A stretch of 64,000 nt of DNA, from NCBI GenBank assembly GCA_029379385.1, contig CM055610.1, forward strand, positions 18,687,422 through 18,751,421. Direction: 5' to 3'. The position numbers and the translations under genes were made by a program. Source of the stretch: Quillaja saponaria. Its lineage: Eukaryota > Streptophyta > Magnoliopsida > Fabales > Quillajaceae. Below, piece by piece: positions 38,889-50,700 of the stretch; position 1 is the stretch's first letter; every line of letters starts with the position of its first letter. Under the pieces are notes generated by a model, which was not told the DNA's origin, made no database searches, and worked only from the letters and a program-made list of their open reading frames with translations.

Positions 38889-39711
38889 TTATATATCAAT
38901 AGTAATTATTATTGATTTTTAAAAAAAATTGTTTAGTAAGTTCTTAATAATTATTTTATTTTTAATTTTTTTCTCAATTTTATGAATTAATTATTTTTTT
39001 ATAAATTTTTTGTATTAAAAAATATTTAGGGTATAATTTTCATGATTATACAATGTTGTTTTATCTTTTAGTGCAAGAGATTTTATTTTCTTAAATACCA
39101 TATGAGTTTTTACAATTACATAATTACTTTTAATTGTTATTTTGTTTTAAATAGTTTTTTATTTTAGTTTTTCTTTTTACTGTTTTCATTTTTATTTTTA
39201 TTAATATGTTATTAATTATTTTGTGACAATTGAAATTTATTTATTTTATCTTAATTTCTTTCAATATTATAAATTTCTAATTTGTCAATAACTATGTTAC
39301 AAGACTGAATTTATTAATTTTTTTTTAATTTAATAATTTACAAATAATTATAATATAAACTATTATTATTTAAATATTATAAATGAAAAGATTATTAAGT
39401 GCATACTTTTTGTGATTATAATATTATTGTATTAGTTTTATATGTAATTAATTTATGTTGAAAAGATTACTAAATGGTCTGGTACTAGATGCTAAAACTA
39501 AAAATTATTTTTTTATAAGCTCTTTCATTAAGCTTGTAAATTTCTCATAAGAGCAATAAAAATGACTGCTTGGAACCTGTCATATTTTATTTTTTTCATA
39601 ACTTTTTCCACAACACGAAAATTTATGGCTTTAATAAAACTAACATCAATATCACTTCAATAAAGTGAATTAGTGCTCTTGGCAAATCAAATGTCCATGT
39701 CGTCAAATATT

Positions 39712-40475
39712 GAACCATAATTAGGGTTAAGGTATCATAATTAATGATAAGGTTAGGGGTACCAAAATTAAAATTAGGATTAGGGTACCATAATTAAGGT
39801 TAAGTTAGAGTACCTTAATTAGGGTTTAGGTATTGTAGTTAAGGGTTAAGATATCGTAATTAGGGTTATGGTCAGGGTACTATAAATAAGGTTACGATTA
39901 GGGTATCGTAACTAGGGTTATGGTACTTAGGATATTGTAACTAGTGTTTGGATATCATAATTAGATTGCATTATGATATTATAAATAGGGTTAAGGTACC
40001 ATAATTAGTCTTAGAGTTAGGATACCGTAATTAAGATTAAAGTTATGATATTGTAACTATTATTAGTATAGAATATCATAATTATGGCTAGGTACCCTAA
40101 TTAGGGTTAAGATACTGTAATTATAATTAAAGTTATGGTACTGTAATTAGTGTTAACGCTAGGGTACTGTAACTAGGTTTAAGATACCATAATTAAAGTT
40201 AGGTTATTCTAATTTGGGTATAGGTTAATGTACTGTAATTAAGGATTAAGGTACCGTAATTAGAGTTAAAATATTATAATCAGGGTTAGAGTACTCTAAT
40301 CAGGGTTAAGGTACCATAATAATAATTAAGGTTAGGGTATTGTAATAATGATTAGGGTTAGGGTATTATAACTAGAGTTAGAGTACCGTAATTAGAATTA
40401 GGGTGTCATAACTAGTTTACTGTAATTAAGGTTAGGGTATTACAATTAATGTTATGATGCCATAATTAGGGTTAG
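39712..40475 (+). repeat. Degenerate TTAGGGT/GGTACCGTAA array
   Basis: Roughly thirty imperfect units of about 20-28 bases are built from GGTACCRTAATTA and AGGGTTA, with variable insertions of another GGTTA or TTAGGG block. Several units contain telomere-like TTAGGGTT. The array stops abruptly on both sides in AT-rich spacer. Unit length varies, so it is a degenerate minisatellite rather than a true interstitial telomere tract. Confidence 0.85.
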
Positions 40476-40885
40476 TTTTTTTGTTTTAATTTTTTTATAT
40501 TAATAAATTTATAATTTGTCAATAATTATATATCATTAGTTTCAAGACTGAATTTCTCAATTTTTGTAGTAAATGAGTTACAAATGATTATAATATGATA
40601 ATTAAAACAATTATATATTAATATTATAGTTTTTATGATTATAATAGTATAGTGTCTATTCTTTTTTCATCTTCAAAATATATAAAAAAAATTATATTAT
40701 GAATGAAATTAATTTATTTATTTAACGTGATTAATATGAACTATTATTTTTTATTAATTTTAATTTTTTATTATAGACTTCGTTGATGAGCGTGTATATA
40801 TAAACATCCTGAAACTAGCCCAAAAAGAAAGTGTAATGAAACTTAAAGAAAAAGAAAAATTAGTGTAAAAGCCTAGTGCCAAAGG

Positions 40886-40916
40886 CCTTCTTGACATTGA
40901 CACGTGTCAAGAAGGG
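40886..40916. promoter_or_regulatory. Palindromic G-box/ABRE element upstream of glyoxalase II
   Basis: TTGACACGTGTCAA (40897-40910) is a perfect 14-base palindrome centred on the G-box CACGTG and includes ACACGTGTC, a strong ABRE form bound by bZIP and bHLH factors. It overlaps an 11-base inverted repeat, ccttcttgaca / tgtcaagaagg, separated by eight bases. It lies about 125 bases before the glyoxalase II start codon. A TATA-like tatatataaa lies further upstream near 40795-40804, so the box may be in the leader if that TATA is used. Confidence 0.6.
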
Positions 40917-41034
40917 ATGCCAACGTGGTAGACATTAGATCTCCCTTGACTCATTTCGCATCGAGTACCAGTGCCAGAAAGGACCACAAGCAAGAGGTAA
41001 GAAAATCTGCTTCCGTTCAGAACATACGAAGACG

Positions 41035-44000
41035 ATGAAAATCTATCACGTCCCTTGCTTAGAGGACAACTATTCCTACTTGTAAGTCCATTTTCAAGTT
41101 TGTTTTCATTTTTGATTGCATATAATTCAAAATTGTCACCCAATTTTGGGTCTTTCCAGTACAATTTAACGGGCAAACATTAAATTTGGCGTTGTAGGAT
41201 TGTCGATGAGAGTTCCAAAGAAGCTGCAGTTGTCGATCCCGTGGAACCAGAGAAGCTTCTTGAAGTTGCTAATGCACATGGCGTTAATCTCAAGCTCGTC
41301 CTCACCACGCACCATCACTGGTATTAGTATTTCTTAACATCCCCATTATTATTTTCCTTGGTTCAATATAGTACATAGTTGAAAATTAATATATTGGGAC
41401 TTGTTGGATTCAGTTAGTTTAGAACTGCAATTTTCTATGTTTGTTCTTAGATAGTAAATATTCTAATTATATTAGCTTTGGGATGAGGCTATACTGCTGA
41501 AGCAATGATTTTACAGTACTATTTGCTTTGTTTACGATTAGATGTGCTGATCAGGATGAAGAATGCTACCCGATTTCTAGAAATTGGGAACTTGGCATTC
41601 AGGATCTATTAAGTTAGCACTGATTGAATTATCTAATCCAGGTTTACAACTTACAGTCGACTCTTTTGAAATATGTGCTTATTTTCATTATCTTGTAAGT
41701 ATAGTTAGGGCATATTATATAGCACTCCATGACCTCTTAGAGGCATTTTATTCCCCAAGATTGCTCGTCAATTTTATTAAATCATAGCTCTGTTTTGGTC
41801 TTATTTTCGTTTATATTATCTTAGAGAATAACTGTTCATTATTTGCTTAGGATATCTGTGAAGATTATCAATTATTATTTTGAAATACCATGATTTATGC
41901 AACAATCCTTATCTAATACAAAAGATCAGGGTTTCATGGGGACCTCGGATCATGATTATATGTGCTCCTCATATTATATTGCTAATTGTGGAAGCTGTAA
42001 TGTAATAGGGATCATGCTGGTGGCAACGAGAAGATAAAGCAGCTGGTGCCAGGAATCAGGGTGTATGGTGGTTCAGTTGATAACGTGAAGGGTTGCACTA
42101 ATAAAGTCGAAAATGGTGATAAGATGTCTCTTGGTGCTGATGTTAGTATATTGTGCCTCCACACACCATGGTATGCTCATCGAACTTGTACCCTCCAAAA
42201 TTTCTGTGAATAGCCCTTTTTAATTTATTCTTGAATGAAGATTTTGGCTGTTGAGCTTTGTTTGAGACCATAACCATAATTGTTTCTATCCTATATCCCT
42301 TCCTTTTGAATGAATTATGGTGACGGTAAGTAGCTGTAAATGATTGGTAGCAAAATTTAGTTGAGAACAAATAAACAGGTAAGCAGAATATTAAATGCAG
42401 CAAATTGCAATTCATGGTTTGCAGTTTGCTTCTCTTACTGCTTGTCCATCAGTTGCAAGTGGAAAAAAACTAATAGCCAATAACAAAAGTACATATATGG
42501 CATATTTTAAAACATTTTGGACAAACGCATATTGAAAAAACTACCACTGGGTTCTCTTAGTTAATAGTAAAGATGAGCATGTGAAAGCCAAGTTGTTTGA
42601 TGATGAGTAATAATTGTGTACTGGCTCTGAAGTCTGTTTTGCCAATTCTCTCATCCTCTGCTGCAGGTTATAAGTTCTATTCTAGTTTTTAATCTAACCA
42701 TAATATGCATCCAGTTCTAGGACATTAAATTAAAGTTTATACTTATTTGCATGTGTGCTGTAGGAGTTAAACCTTTCAAATGCGAACTAATAGAATTGAA
42801 TCATATTCTTTGACATGTCAGTGTTTATTCCTTCTTGTATGGGCATGAGTTCCATCAATTATTGCTCAAATATAATTCTTTCACACTTAATGGATTGCCT
42901 AGTGGTTTGACTTACTTTAACTTTTTATATTGATATATATTCCCCTTCTAACAGAAGTCCTTGTGTCTTTCTCAGCCATACCAAAGGTCACATTAGTTAT
43001 TATGTGACCAGCAAAGAGGTTGAGGACCCAGCTGTTTTTACCGGAGACACACTGGTAAGCTATTGAAGTCATCTACCATTCTGACTTGCATGGAATGAGT
43101 GAAATCTAGGGGCATAACAGGAAAATTACCCGATACGATGTCATTTGGAGCTTGTTTGTGTGTGTGAAAAGAACTCTAATATCTACATTCTCAATGTGGC
43201 AGATAGAAAATTAGCAATGTTCCAAAATTAGCAATGTTCCCTGTATGTGCTGTTTCTTAAAGATGGATTTGAGGTTTAGGTTTTAACACCTAATTTCTGA
43301 TAACCTTAATTTTGTCCAACCTTGTTTTTGATATAGAAAGTCTTTTAAATAGAAGAAAGAAGGGAATACAAGGAAGAGGATAAGCAATCCTCTTTTGAAA
43401 ATAAAATAGAGAACAAAAACAAAAAAGCAAAAAATTTCCAATAGAAAAAAACATAGGAGATTCTATGGTTGTGCTGCACTACAGAAAAGTGAAAGCTCTT
43501 AGAATGGCAGCTATGAATGATCAACTAGGCTCTTTCACTGAAAATCCTAAATTGTTCCCTTGTTGATTTCCCCCAACCACCAACCTGAGCCAAACATCAT
43601 TAAGAAATACTAGTTTTCCTCGTCGCCCTCTATTATTTCAATATTAATAGAGAACTGTAACTTTTACATTTCCCTACAAACTTTGTCTTCTTTCTTTAAG
43701 TAAGTGTAAAGAGTTTGGTAATCGTTGAATTGTTTGCATAATTAAGTTTGTGCCAAACATCCTATGTCCCACATCATTGCACTGTAAACTCAATCTAGAA
43801 TCCTTACTTTTCAATTCCAAGATAGATGGATAAATAGACAGACAGATGGATAGAGAGATAGCCAGAAAGGTTTTCCTGCTTCAGGATAAATCAGGAAATG
43901 AGTTTAGATAGTCTTCAAATGTTTGTAGAAAGAAAGATATTTTTTCCCATTACAAACGTTGAACACTGTTGTCCTTCACATTTCTCAGGATTCTCCTTGC

Positions 44001-45878
44001 ACACATGGACACACTCACATGGACACACTCACATGTACATGTGTAAAGGTTTTATTTTAAATATCTAGATTTATTATGTTAGACTTTTGGTGGTTGTCGT
44101 TGGTGTACATACAGTTTATCGCTGGTTGCGGGAAATTTTTTGAAGGAACGGCAGAACAGATGTACCAGTCACTTTGTGTAACGTTGTCTTCATTGCCAAA
44201 GCCTACCAGAGTTTACTGTGGTCATGAGGTAAAAGAATACTAAAATATCCTTCTTTTTCCTTATTATTATGTTAGGGGATGCCATTAATTTTCTCATAAC
44301 TTGTTGGACAGTGGGTTGATTTCCACCTGTTTTAAACCACTGCTACACATCTGGTTTATTTCTTAAAACATTCTTCACGCAAAGGGCTATAATATAAAGC
44401 TTTGAGAACAATAGTAGTCTGTTACTAAAAAACTTGCCTAACATTTAGAATTCTTAGGCAGGTGGAAACCTGTATTTTTACCATATTACTTTTAGCATGG
44501 AGGTGGGTTCCAAGGAGAGTCTATATATAGGATATTTAGGAAGATGGGATTGTAATGCGAAGATGTTATGCATGCTCCAAGATTATGATCATGAGCTTCA
44601 CAATATATATGGTATCTGAGAGGGATTGTCAAAGATGATTCATGTATAGGAACAAGATGTTTCGCGAGATGGGATTGTGATGTGAAGATGTCATGCATGC
44701 TCCAAAATTATGATTTGGAGCAAATTCCAGAAGATAGTACCTAAAGGGATTTCACAGACAACCAATTTTAAGGTTTGTTACAATAGTGTATCAGTAGAGT
44801 GAATTGATATTTGGGATTCTAACAGAACACAAAAAATAAGAGGCATGTCAATATCTATTCCCAAATCAATTTTGGGGATGTTCATACCTTTTCGAAAAAA
44901 AAATTTATATAAAGAGGTTCTTACCTTAATAACATTTATGATTAGCATTTTCTATGCTTTTGTTTTGCTGTAGCCTATCAATGTGCCAAAAATGAATAGA
45001 TAGAATTTGTTTAATTTTAGTGCTAGTATATATTATTAAGCACATCAATCGAATTTTAGCAAGAGTAGAGAAAAAATAAATTACATCAATCCTAGAGCCC
45101 CCAAATTGTGCTCAGAAAAAAGTTAAGTTGTGAGCATACCCCAGCTTTAGCCACGTTTGGAGTGGCATCTTACTAGATAGCTTTAAATACTCCTTTCTTT
45201 GGAGACACCCTTGTTTTTGCAGATATTTTGAGTACATTCCCTTCAAGTAATAGTCTGATTTGTGCGGAATTGAATTTGCTAAAAATATAAATTAAATGCA
45301 ATATGAGGAGTTGGATGTTTAGAAGGGAATGAATAAGTTTAGTGTATCCTACTTTATAACTTGTTTCTTTGTTTAATTTGTTGTTTGTCTTATCTTTACT
45401 CTCAAGTGAATTATGAATGTATGATTTTCATTTCCCCCAGTACACTGTGAAGAACTTGCAATTTGCACTGACTATTGAGCCCGACAATTTAAGGATACAA
45501 CAAAAATTATTATGGGCTCAGAATCAGCATCAGGCAGGCCTTCCCACGATTCCCTCAACAATTGAGGAAGAGCTGGTGACGAACCCATTCATGCGGGTTG
45601 ATCTACCTGAGCTTCAGGTTCATTTTCACCCATGACTATTATCTAACTGGAAAGTGGAATCCACATGTACAGGAATTTGCTACTGTGCCATTCTTTTGTT
45701 CCATTTGGTCTTTATCAACTCCAACATGACATTTATAATGCTCCTTGAAAGGACTGCTTGTTTCGTGCAGCTTCCTTACGTGAAAATGTACATCTTTTTA
45801 CAGGAAAAGGTTGGGTACAAGTCTCCTATTGAAGCACTAAGAGAGATCAGGAAGCGAAAAGACAACTGGAGGGGCTAG
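41035..45878 (+). CDS. GLX2-2: Cytosolic glyoxalase II (hydroxyacylglutathione hydrolase)
   Basis: This enzyme hydrolyses S-D-lactoylglutathione to D-lactate and glutathione, the second step of methylglyoxal detoxification. Seven exons with consistent phases (41035-41081, 41198-41320, 42009-42170, 42976-43054, 44115-44228, 45441-45617, 45804-45878) give 258 residues, the size of Arabidopsis GLX2-2. The metallo-beta-lactamase motif THHHWDH (53-59) supplies His54, His56, Asp58 and His59. His112, Asp135 and His174 complete the binuclear metal site. The [13 protein letters not shown] stretch and the C-terminal RKRKDNW, which helps bind glutathione, are intact. There is no N-terminal extension before [16 protein letters not shown], so it is the cytosolic rather than the organelle form. 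A G-box lies just upstream. Confidence 0.97.
43999..44040 (+). repeat. Short tandem repeat in glyoxalase II intron 4
   Basis: Two and a half copies of a cacatggacacact-type unit (about 16 bases) lie inside the intron. An imperfect GATA/GACA run sits nearby at 43822-43863. Confidence 0.7.
44542..44722 (+). repeat. Diverged direct repeat in glyoxalase II intron 5
   Basis: About 55 bases at 44542-44596 (agatgggattgtaatgcgaa onward) recur at 44667-44722 with a handful of changes, an offset of 125 bases. The repeat is non-coding and lies inside the intron. Confidence 0.75.
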
Positions 45879-47757
45879 TATACAATTGTATATGTTGCAT
45901 GGTTTCCCTTTTCTGTTCCAAGCATGTGGGAGAAGTCCTTTCGTAACATCCTTAATGTCGACTGAGCTGACTGTCTCAGATAAATGTCTTGTTCTTGATT
46001 TAAATTATGACAGCACTATTGTGTATATGATTTCGGATGGGTGGAATAAGTTGCTCTGTTTTATTTGATTTGCCTGTGGCTTTGAAATCATCTCTTTCTT
46101 TTTCCTCGCTATCTGTATTTTCTAGTACTTGCTCCATTTTAATTTTTGTTTCTGAAGTTATCTTCTTCTTTTTTTATCAAGGAAACAGAAAAACTGGTTG
46201 CCTGGCAATGCTTTGTTGGGTCAACTCAGGGAATATGAGGGAAGAACATTAGAAAATGTGGCAATAATATGCTTCTGGCTGTACTGGCAGGACGAGCGTT
46301 GACATTAGCAACAAAATGATACAATTAGCTGCGCTGCCTCCAACTTATTCCATGTATGATGAAACTCCCGTTTTTTACGCCCAAATAAACTATCATAATT
46401 CAATAAATAAATATTCACGAGGCTTTAATCATTTTGAATTTATTAATTAATTAGCAATTATATAAAGATTATTGGAAAATGCTTACACATTTTATGATTA
46501 GCTATAAATTAATCTTAAAATGGGAAAGCATGATCAGTAATTAAGTATGACAAAGTAAATTATAAAGTTTTGAGTAGGGAGAATTTTGAATATAAAAAAT
46601 GGAGTCTACATTGTAGTTAACAGCAAAATAATGCAAACAAATATAAATATAAAACTAACAAGGAAAGAAAAAGATCCGCTGTCTAAGAGGAATGCGATTT
46701 AAGTTCGTTGGCATAGAAAAATAGCTTTATTTTGCCAAATAATTCAGAGAAATAAAATATTTCATTTCTTGGCTTTTTTTTTTTTCTTTTTGATAGGGGA
46801 GAAGGAGGAATGGATATTTAAATTTTCTCCTATTTAATCTTATATTTGCTGCTCAACTTGATGCACCATCTTAATTTTTTGGTGTCCAATTAAACTAATC
46901 GGTTGACACCATATTATTTTCTTAAACTTAAAAAAAATATATTCATATATTATTAGAATTCACATTTGAAATAGCATATGAAATATTTCATCGAGGAAAT
47001 TACATAGCATTTTGCATATAAATAAATTAGACAATCCTAAAAATCATAATGGAAAGGGCTATAAGAGGAGTTTTAAATAATAATTGAGAATTTCAATTAA
47101 GCAGCATTTACTATTACTAGGGGAGGGGAATAGTGATAGTGTATCCCCAAAGGAAGGAATTGCACTCTTTTTTGGAACTTTGGTATAAAATTTGATTAAA
47201 AAAAATAAAATATTCGGGGGACAATATTGATTAGCAGGGACCCTCTTATATGGTTCCCGGACATTGACTTTTCTTCTTCTTCAACCTCTTTCTCTCCTCC
47301 TTCGCATTCGCCTTCCCCTTCAGCTTCCCCTTCACCTTCACCTTCACCTTCTCCTTCCCCTTCACCGCCTCTCCATCTATTGTTGGCTATTTCAATTTCC
47401 ATCTCACATTGATTCTCCTCCTCAATCTTCATTCTTCAGGTAATTGATGGCTATGGTAGTATTCTCTGCTATTGGCTAAGCCATCAGGTAACGTTTCCGA
47501 CAACCCATTTATTACTTTTATCTACTACCTCTCTGCGTATCGGTTTCTTGTGCAAAATTTCCTGTTCTCAAATCTCAGGCTTGCATTTAGTTTCTTCTTC
47601 TTTTTCTATCCCAAATTTGCTTTCATTCTGTTTCCACTGTAAATTCTTTCTCATTTTCAGCATCATTGAAAAAGACCCAGAAAAGGAATAGGTTATAGAA
47701 GAAAGAAATATTCAAAAGGGGGTAAAGTAAGAATTAGGGTTTTTATTGGCGATAAAA
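45879..47757. other. Intergenic spacer and leader of the RING gene
   Basis: This contains the 3' flank of glyoxalase II, AT-rich spacer, and from about 47230 the probable transcribed leader of the RING gene. The leader includes a hexanucleotide repeat (47297-47367) and a possible leader intron donor (attcttcag|gtaatt, 47440). No separate gene is seen. Confidence 0.5.
47297..47367 (+). repeat. CTTCCC/CTTCAC hexanucleotide repeat in gene leader
   Basis: Around twelve units of ccttcn with small variations form a pure pyrimidine-rich run in the likely 5' leader of the RING gene. The minus-strand frame through it (Gly-Glu repeats) and the plus-strand frame (Ser-Pro repeats) are products of the repeat. 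Confidence 0.85.
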
Positions 47758-50700
47758 ATGGAAACATCGGGTACCGATTCTGATCAATACGCCAATTCTT
47801 CATCAACTGCCAGAGGCATAACGAGTAGTAATAGTAATAGCAGTAATGTAATATGGCGCGGGTTACAATTCCCAGCTATGAACCCTTTCCGTTCGCCACT
47901 TTCTTTTTTATTGGATTATTCAGGTATTCTTCGCTCTAGTTCGGTCACCCACGATTACGACGCTGTAACCATCGATAATGGTTTAGCCACTACTGAGTTT
48001 CGACATCAGCTTCACACTCTGTCTGTCGATCCTGCTTCTGAAATTGGTTGTAGTGGCAGTAGCAGTAGTACTGGGGAAGTTTCAATTCGGATTATTGGAG
48101 CTGGGGAACAAGACGACAATATTGGGATTAGTTCTGTGTCCGTGCCGTCCCAGAATCAGGCTGGAGAAGTTGGTTATGACGAGAATGGTGCTTTGATGGG
48201 AAATAGAGCTGGCCTTCCGTCATTGTTTAATGAGACAGATAGTCATGGTGGAGGTATGGCTGGCCAGAGAGTTCCTCTAGTGCCTTCATCTTCATCCGCT
48301 GGTAATGCACGGGTTGACGAGGATGCTGGAAATGGATCTGAGGGTAATAGTAGCGACTCATCCTCTTACCAGAGGTATGACATTCAGCAGGTTGCAAGAT
48401 GGATTGAGCAGATTCTTCCTTTTCTTCTTTTGTTGTTGGTTGTTTTCATTCGCCAGCATTTGCAAGGTACTCCTTCTTAACAGCTATCCTGTTCTGTAGT
48501 TAAATATGTCGTAAGAGGTTAAAACCTATTTCTGGGGCCTTATAACTTTTGGCAAAATAGTTCTTTGACTTGGAAACTCCTTGAATAACTCTGAAAGCAA
48601 GTATTTTGCCATCTAAACTTCATTCATTCTAGAACCAACTATCGTTAATGTATATTCAATGCAGTCTGTTAGCGTGAGTTGCATGATATAAGACAAGAAA
48701 ATTTTCCACAAGTCTGTCTGCAATTGTTACCCAAACGATGAGCAATTATTCCTATTACATTTAAGATTTGGTCTTAGTATGTTGACTGCCCAGTTCTTAT
48801 GCAAATTGTGACATTGAAAGATTGCAGGAGCCAGCTTCCATAATGTGGAAAATTTGAGTTTACATTGGAGTATGCCTTCGCAGTGTTCTCGGGGACCTCC
48901 TTTTCATATGTAGCATTTTTCATCTAAAATTATTTTGTCCTGCTTAGATTTTGCAATTTCATAACGGCAGAGTGAATCTCTTTTTATCTTGCATGTTAGA
49001 TTCTGTGTTAAAACTGTAAAGTTGATTTAAATGTTTGACTTTCATTTTGGCAATATTAACTTAAATGAATATGTACTGTGCTTTATTGTTCTCAGTATTT
49101 TGCCACTAAAATACTAGGCATGTGCTTCTTGTGTAAACCCTGCCATCGTAGGATTTAGGGGACTTGGGAATGCAATGTTGAATAATGGTGGGGTAAAGAG
49201 ATATTTTATGCCTTCGAAAATGATAGAAGCTAAATGCTAATATCTGAACCTTAAGATTTATGTTGATATGTGCTTATTCTCTCTTTGACTTTCTCCCTAA
49301 ACAAGATATATTGATGTTGCTTAAGAGATATGACAGTGTGGGTATTGAGATGCTGTTACTGGTTAAAATAAGATATATTGGGAATGGTATGTACTTGAAC
49401 CTGCCACTTGATTTTGGTGTCTCATTTGCTGTGGATTGATCATTTGTCATCTTCCTTTCACTGATAGTATTGCACCTTAATCAGGAAAATGTAGAGTTCT
49501 TTAAGAATTTTATAAATGTTCATGAATTGTCATGTCTTGATTTCTTTTATTGTATCCTTTTCCACTTTTTTTTTGTAAGGGATACTCTCTTTTTCATCCT
49601 TTATGTTATGACTGAGAGCAGAAAGTATGTGGTTAGATTATTGGTTTTATTCATTTTAGATTCTTCTGACTCTTACTTATTTTTGTGCATATTGATTTCT
49701 CTACTGTTGTTAATATGTGGTGGGTAGCTTCCAGCTTATTGTTTTAGCATTTCCTCTTACCTTGTTTATTTTGATTATTATATATCGATGGAGTTGAAGT
49801 GCTTTCATATTTTCATTTCTTTGACAACTTGCAGGTTTCTTTGTCACAATTTGGATTTCAGCTGTCATGTATAAGTCAAACGACATTGTTCGCAAGCAGA
49901 CAGCTCTGAAGGTGCTTGGAGATGTCACTCAATTATTAGCAACACCTTTATGATTTTCAGTTCAAAACCAAGACACTCACTTATTCATGCATTGTTGTCT
50001 TCTGCAGGGAGATAGGAAAGTCTCTGTTATTGTTATCATTTCTTTGGCCTTCATGCTTCACGTAATGTGCATTTACTGGTGGTACCAAAATGATGATCTT
50101 CTATACCCTCTGGTTATGCTTCCTCCTAAAGAAATACCTCCATTCTGGCATGCTATATTCATCATTTTGGTAAATGGTATGTTTTCTTTAGCACTGTTAT
50201 TAAAACGCAAGTGTACTATTATATTGGATGTATGCTAGATATTATTATGAGGTTTACTCTGCATGATCATCTTATATTCATGATATGTGATTAAGATAAA
50301 AAAAAAATCTGTTCCTTCATGAATATCAAAATCAAATTTTATGCAAATGAGGTGTTCTAGAATCAAGAACCTGCAGAAACTATCAGCAGTATGCTTTATC
50401 TTGAACGATGAAATTAAGCCCTCCTTATTTTGGAAAATTTCTTTAATTCTTTTAACGCATACCAGTTGCCACTCTTCCAGTACTTTGGCTAGTTAAAAAA
50501 GAGGTGGAATATTGTGGTTTATGTTTCAGTTGGCTAAAATTCTTCAGGATTAAGTTAATAATTCTTTATTCATGCATTGTAAGGAAACTTCACATGAAAT
50601 GAGTAACCATCACTTTATTAATTGTACTATTAACCCCAAACATATGACTGTGATTTACAACTGAATAGGAAATTGCTACTGAAGTTGAGTTGTATAACTT

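Larger units (their letters stand above)
37996..41034. other. Repeat-rich intergenic region between RPL10 and glyoxalase II
   Basis: This region divides the divergent RPL10 (-) and glyoxalase II (+) genes. It contains a 2 x 236 bp tandem duplication (38209-38687), a TA microsatellite (38854-38882), a degenerate TTAGGG-type array (39712-40475) and promoter elements at each end. The stretch 38690-39710 is plain AT-rich sequence. No gene is seen. Confidence 0.6.

Noticed and set aside
39712..40475. True interstitial telomere or CRISPR-like array
   Set aside because: Units vary in length and sequence, lack an uninterrupted TTTAGGG tract, have no unique spacers, and lie in a plant nuclear genome.
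47196..47432. Minus-strand frame with Gly-Glu repeats
   Set aside because: It is a translation of the CTTCCC/CTTCAC hexanucleotide repeat.
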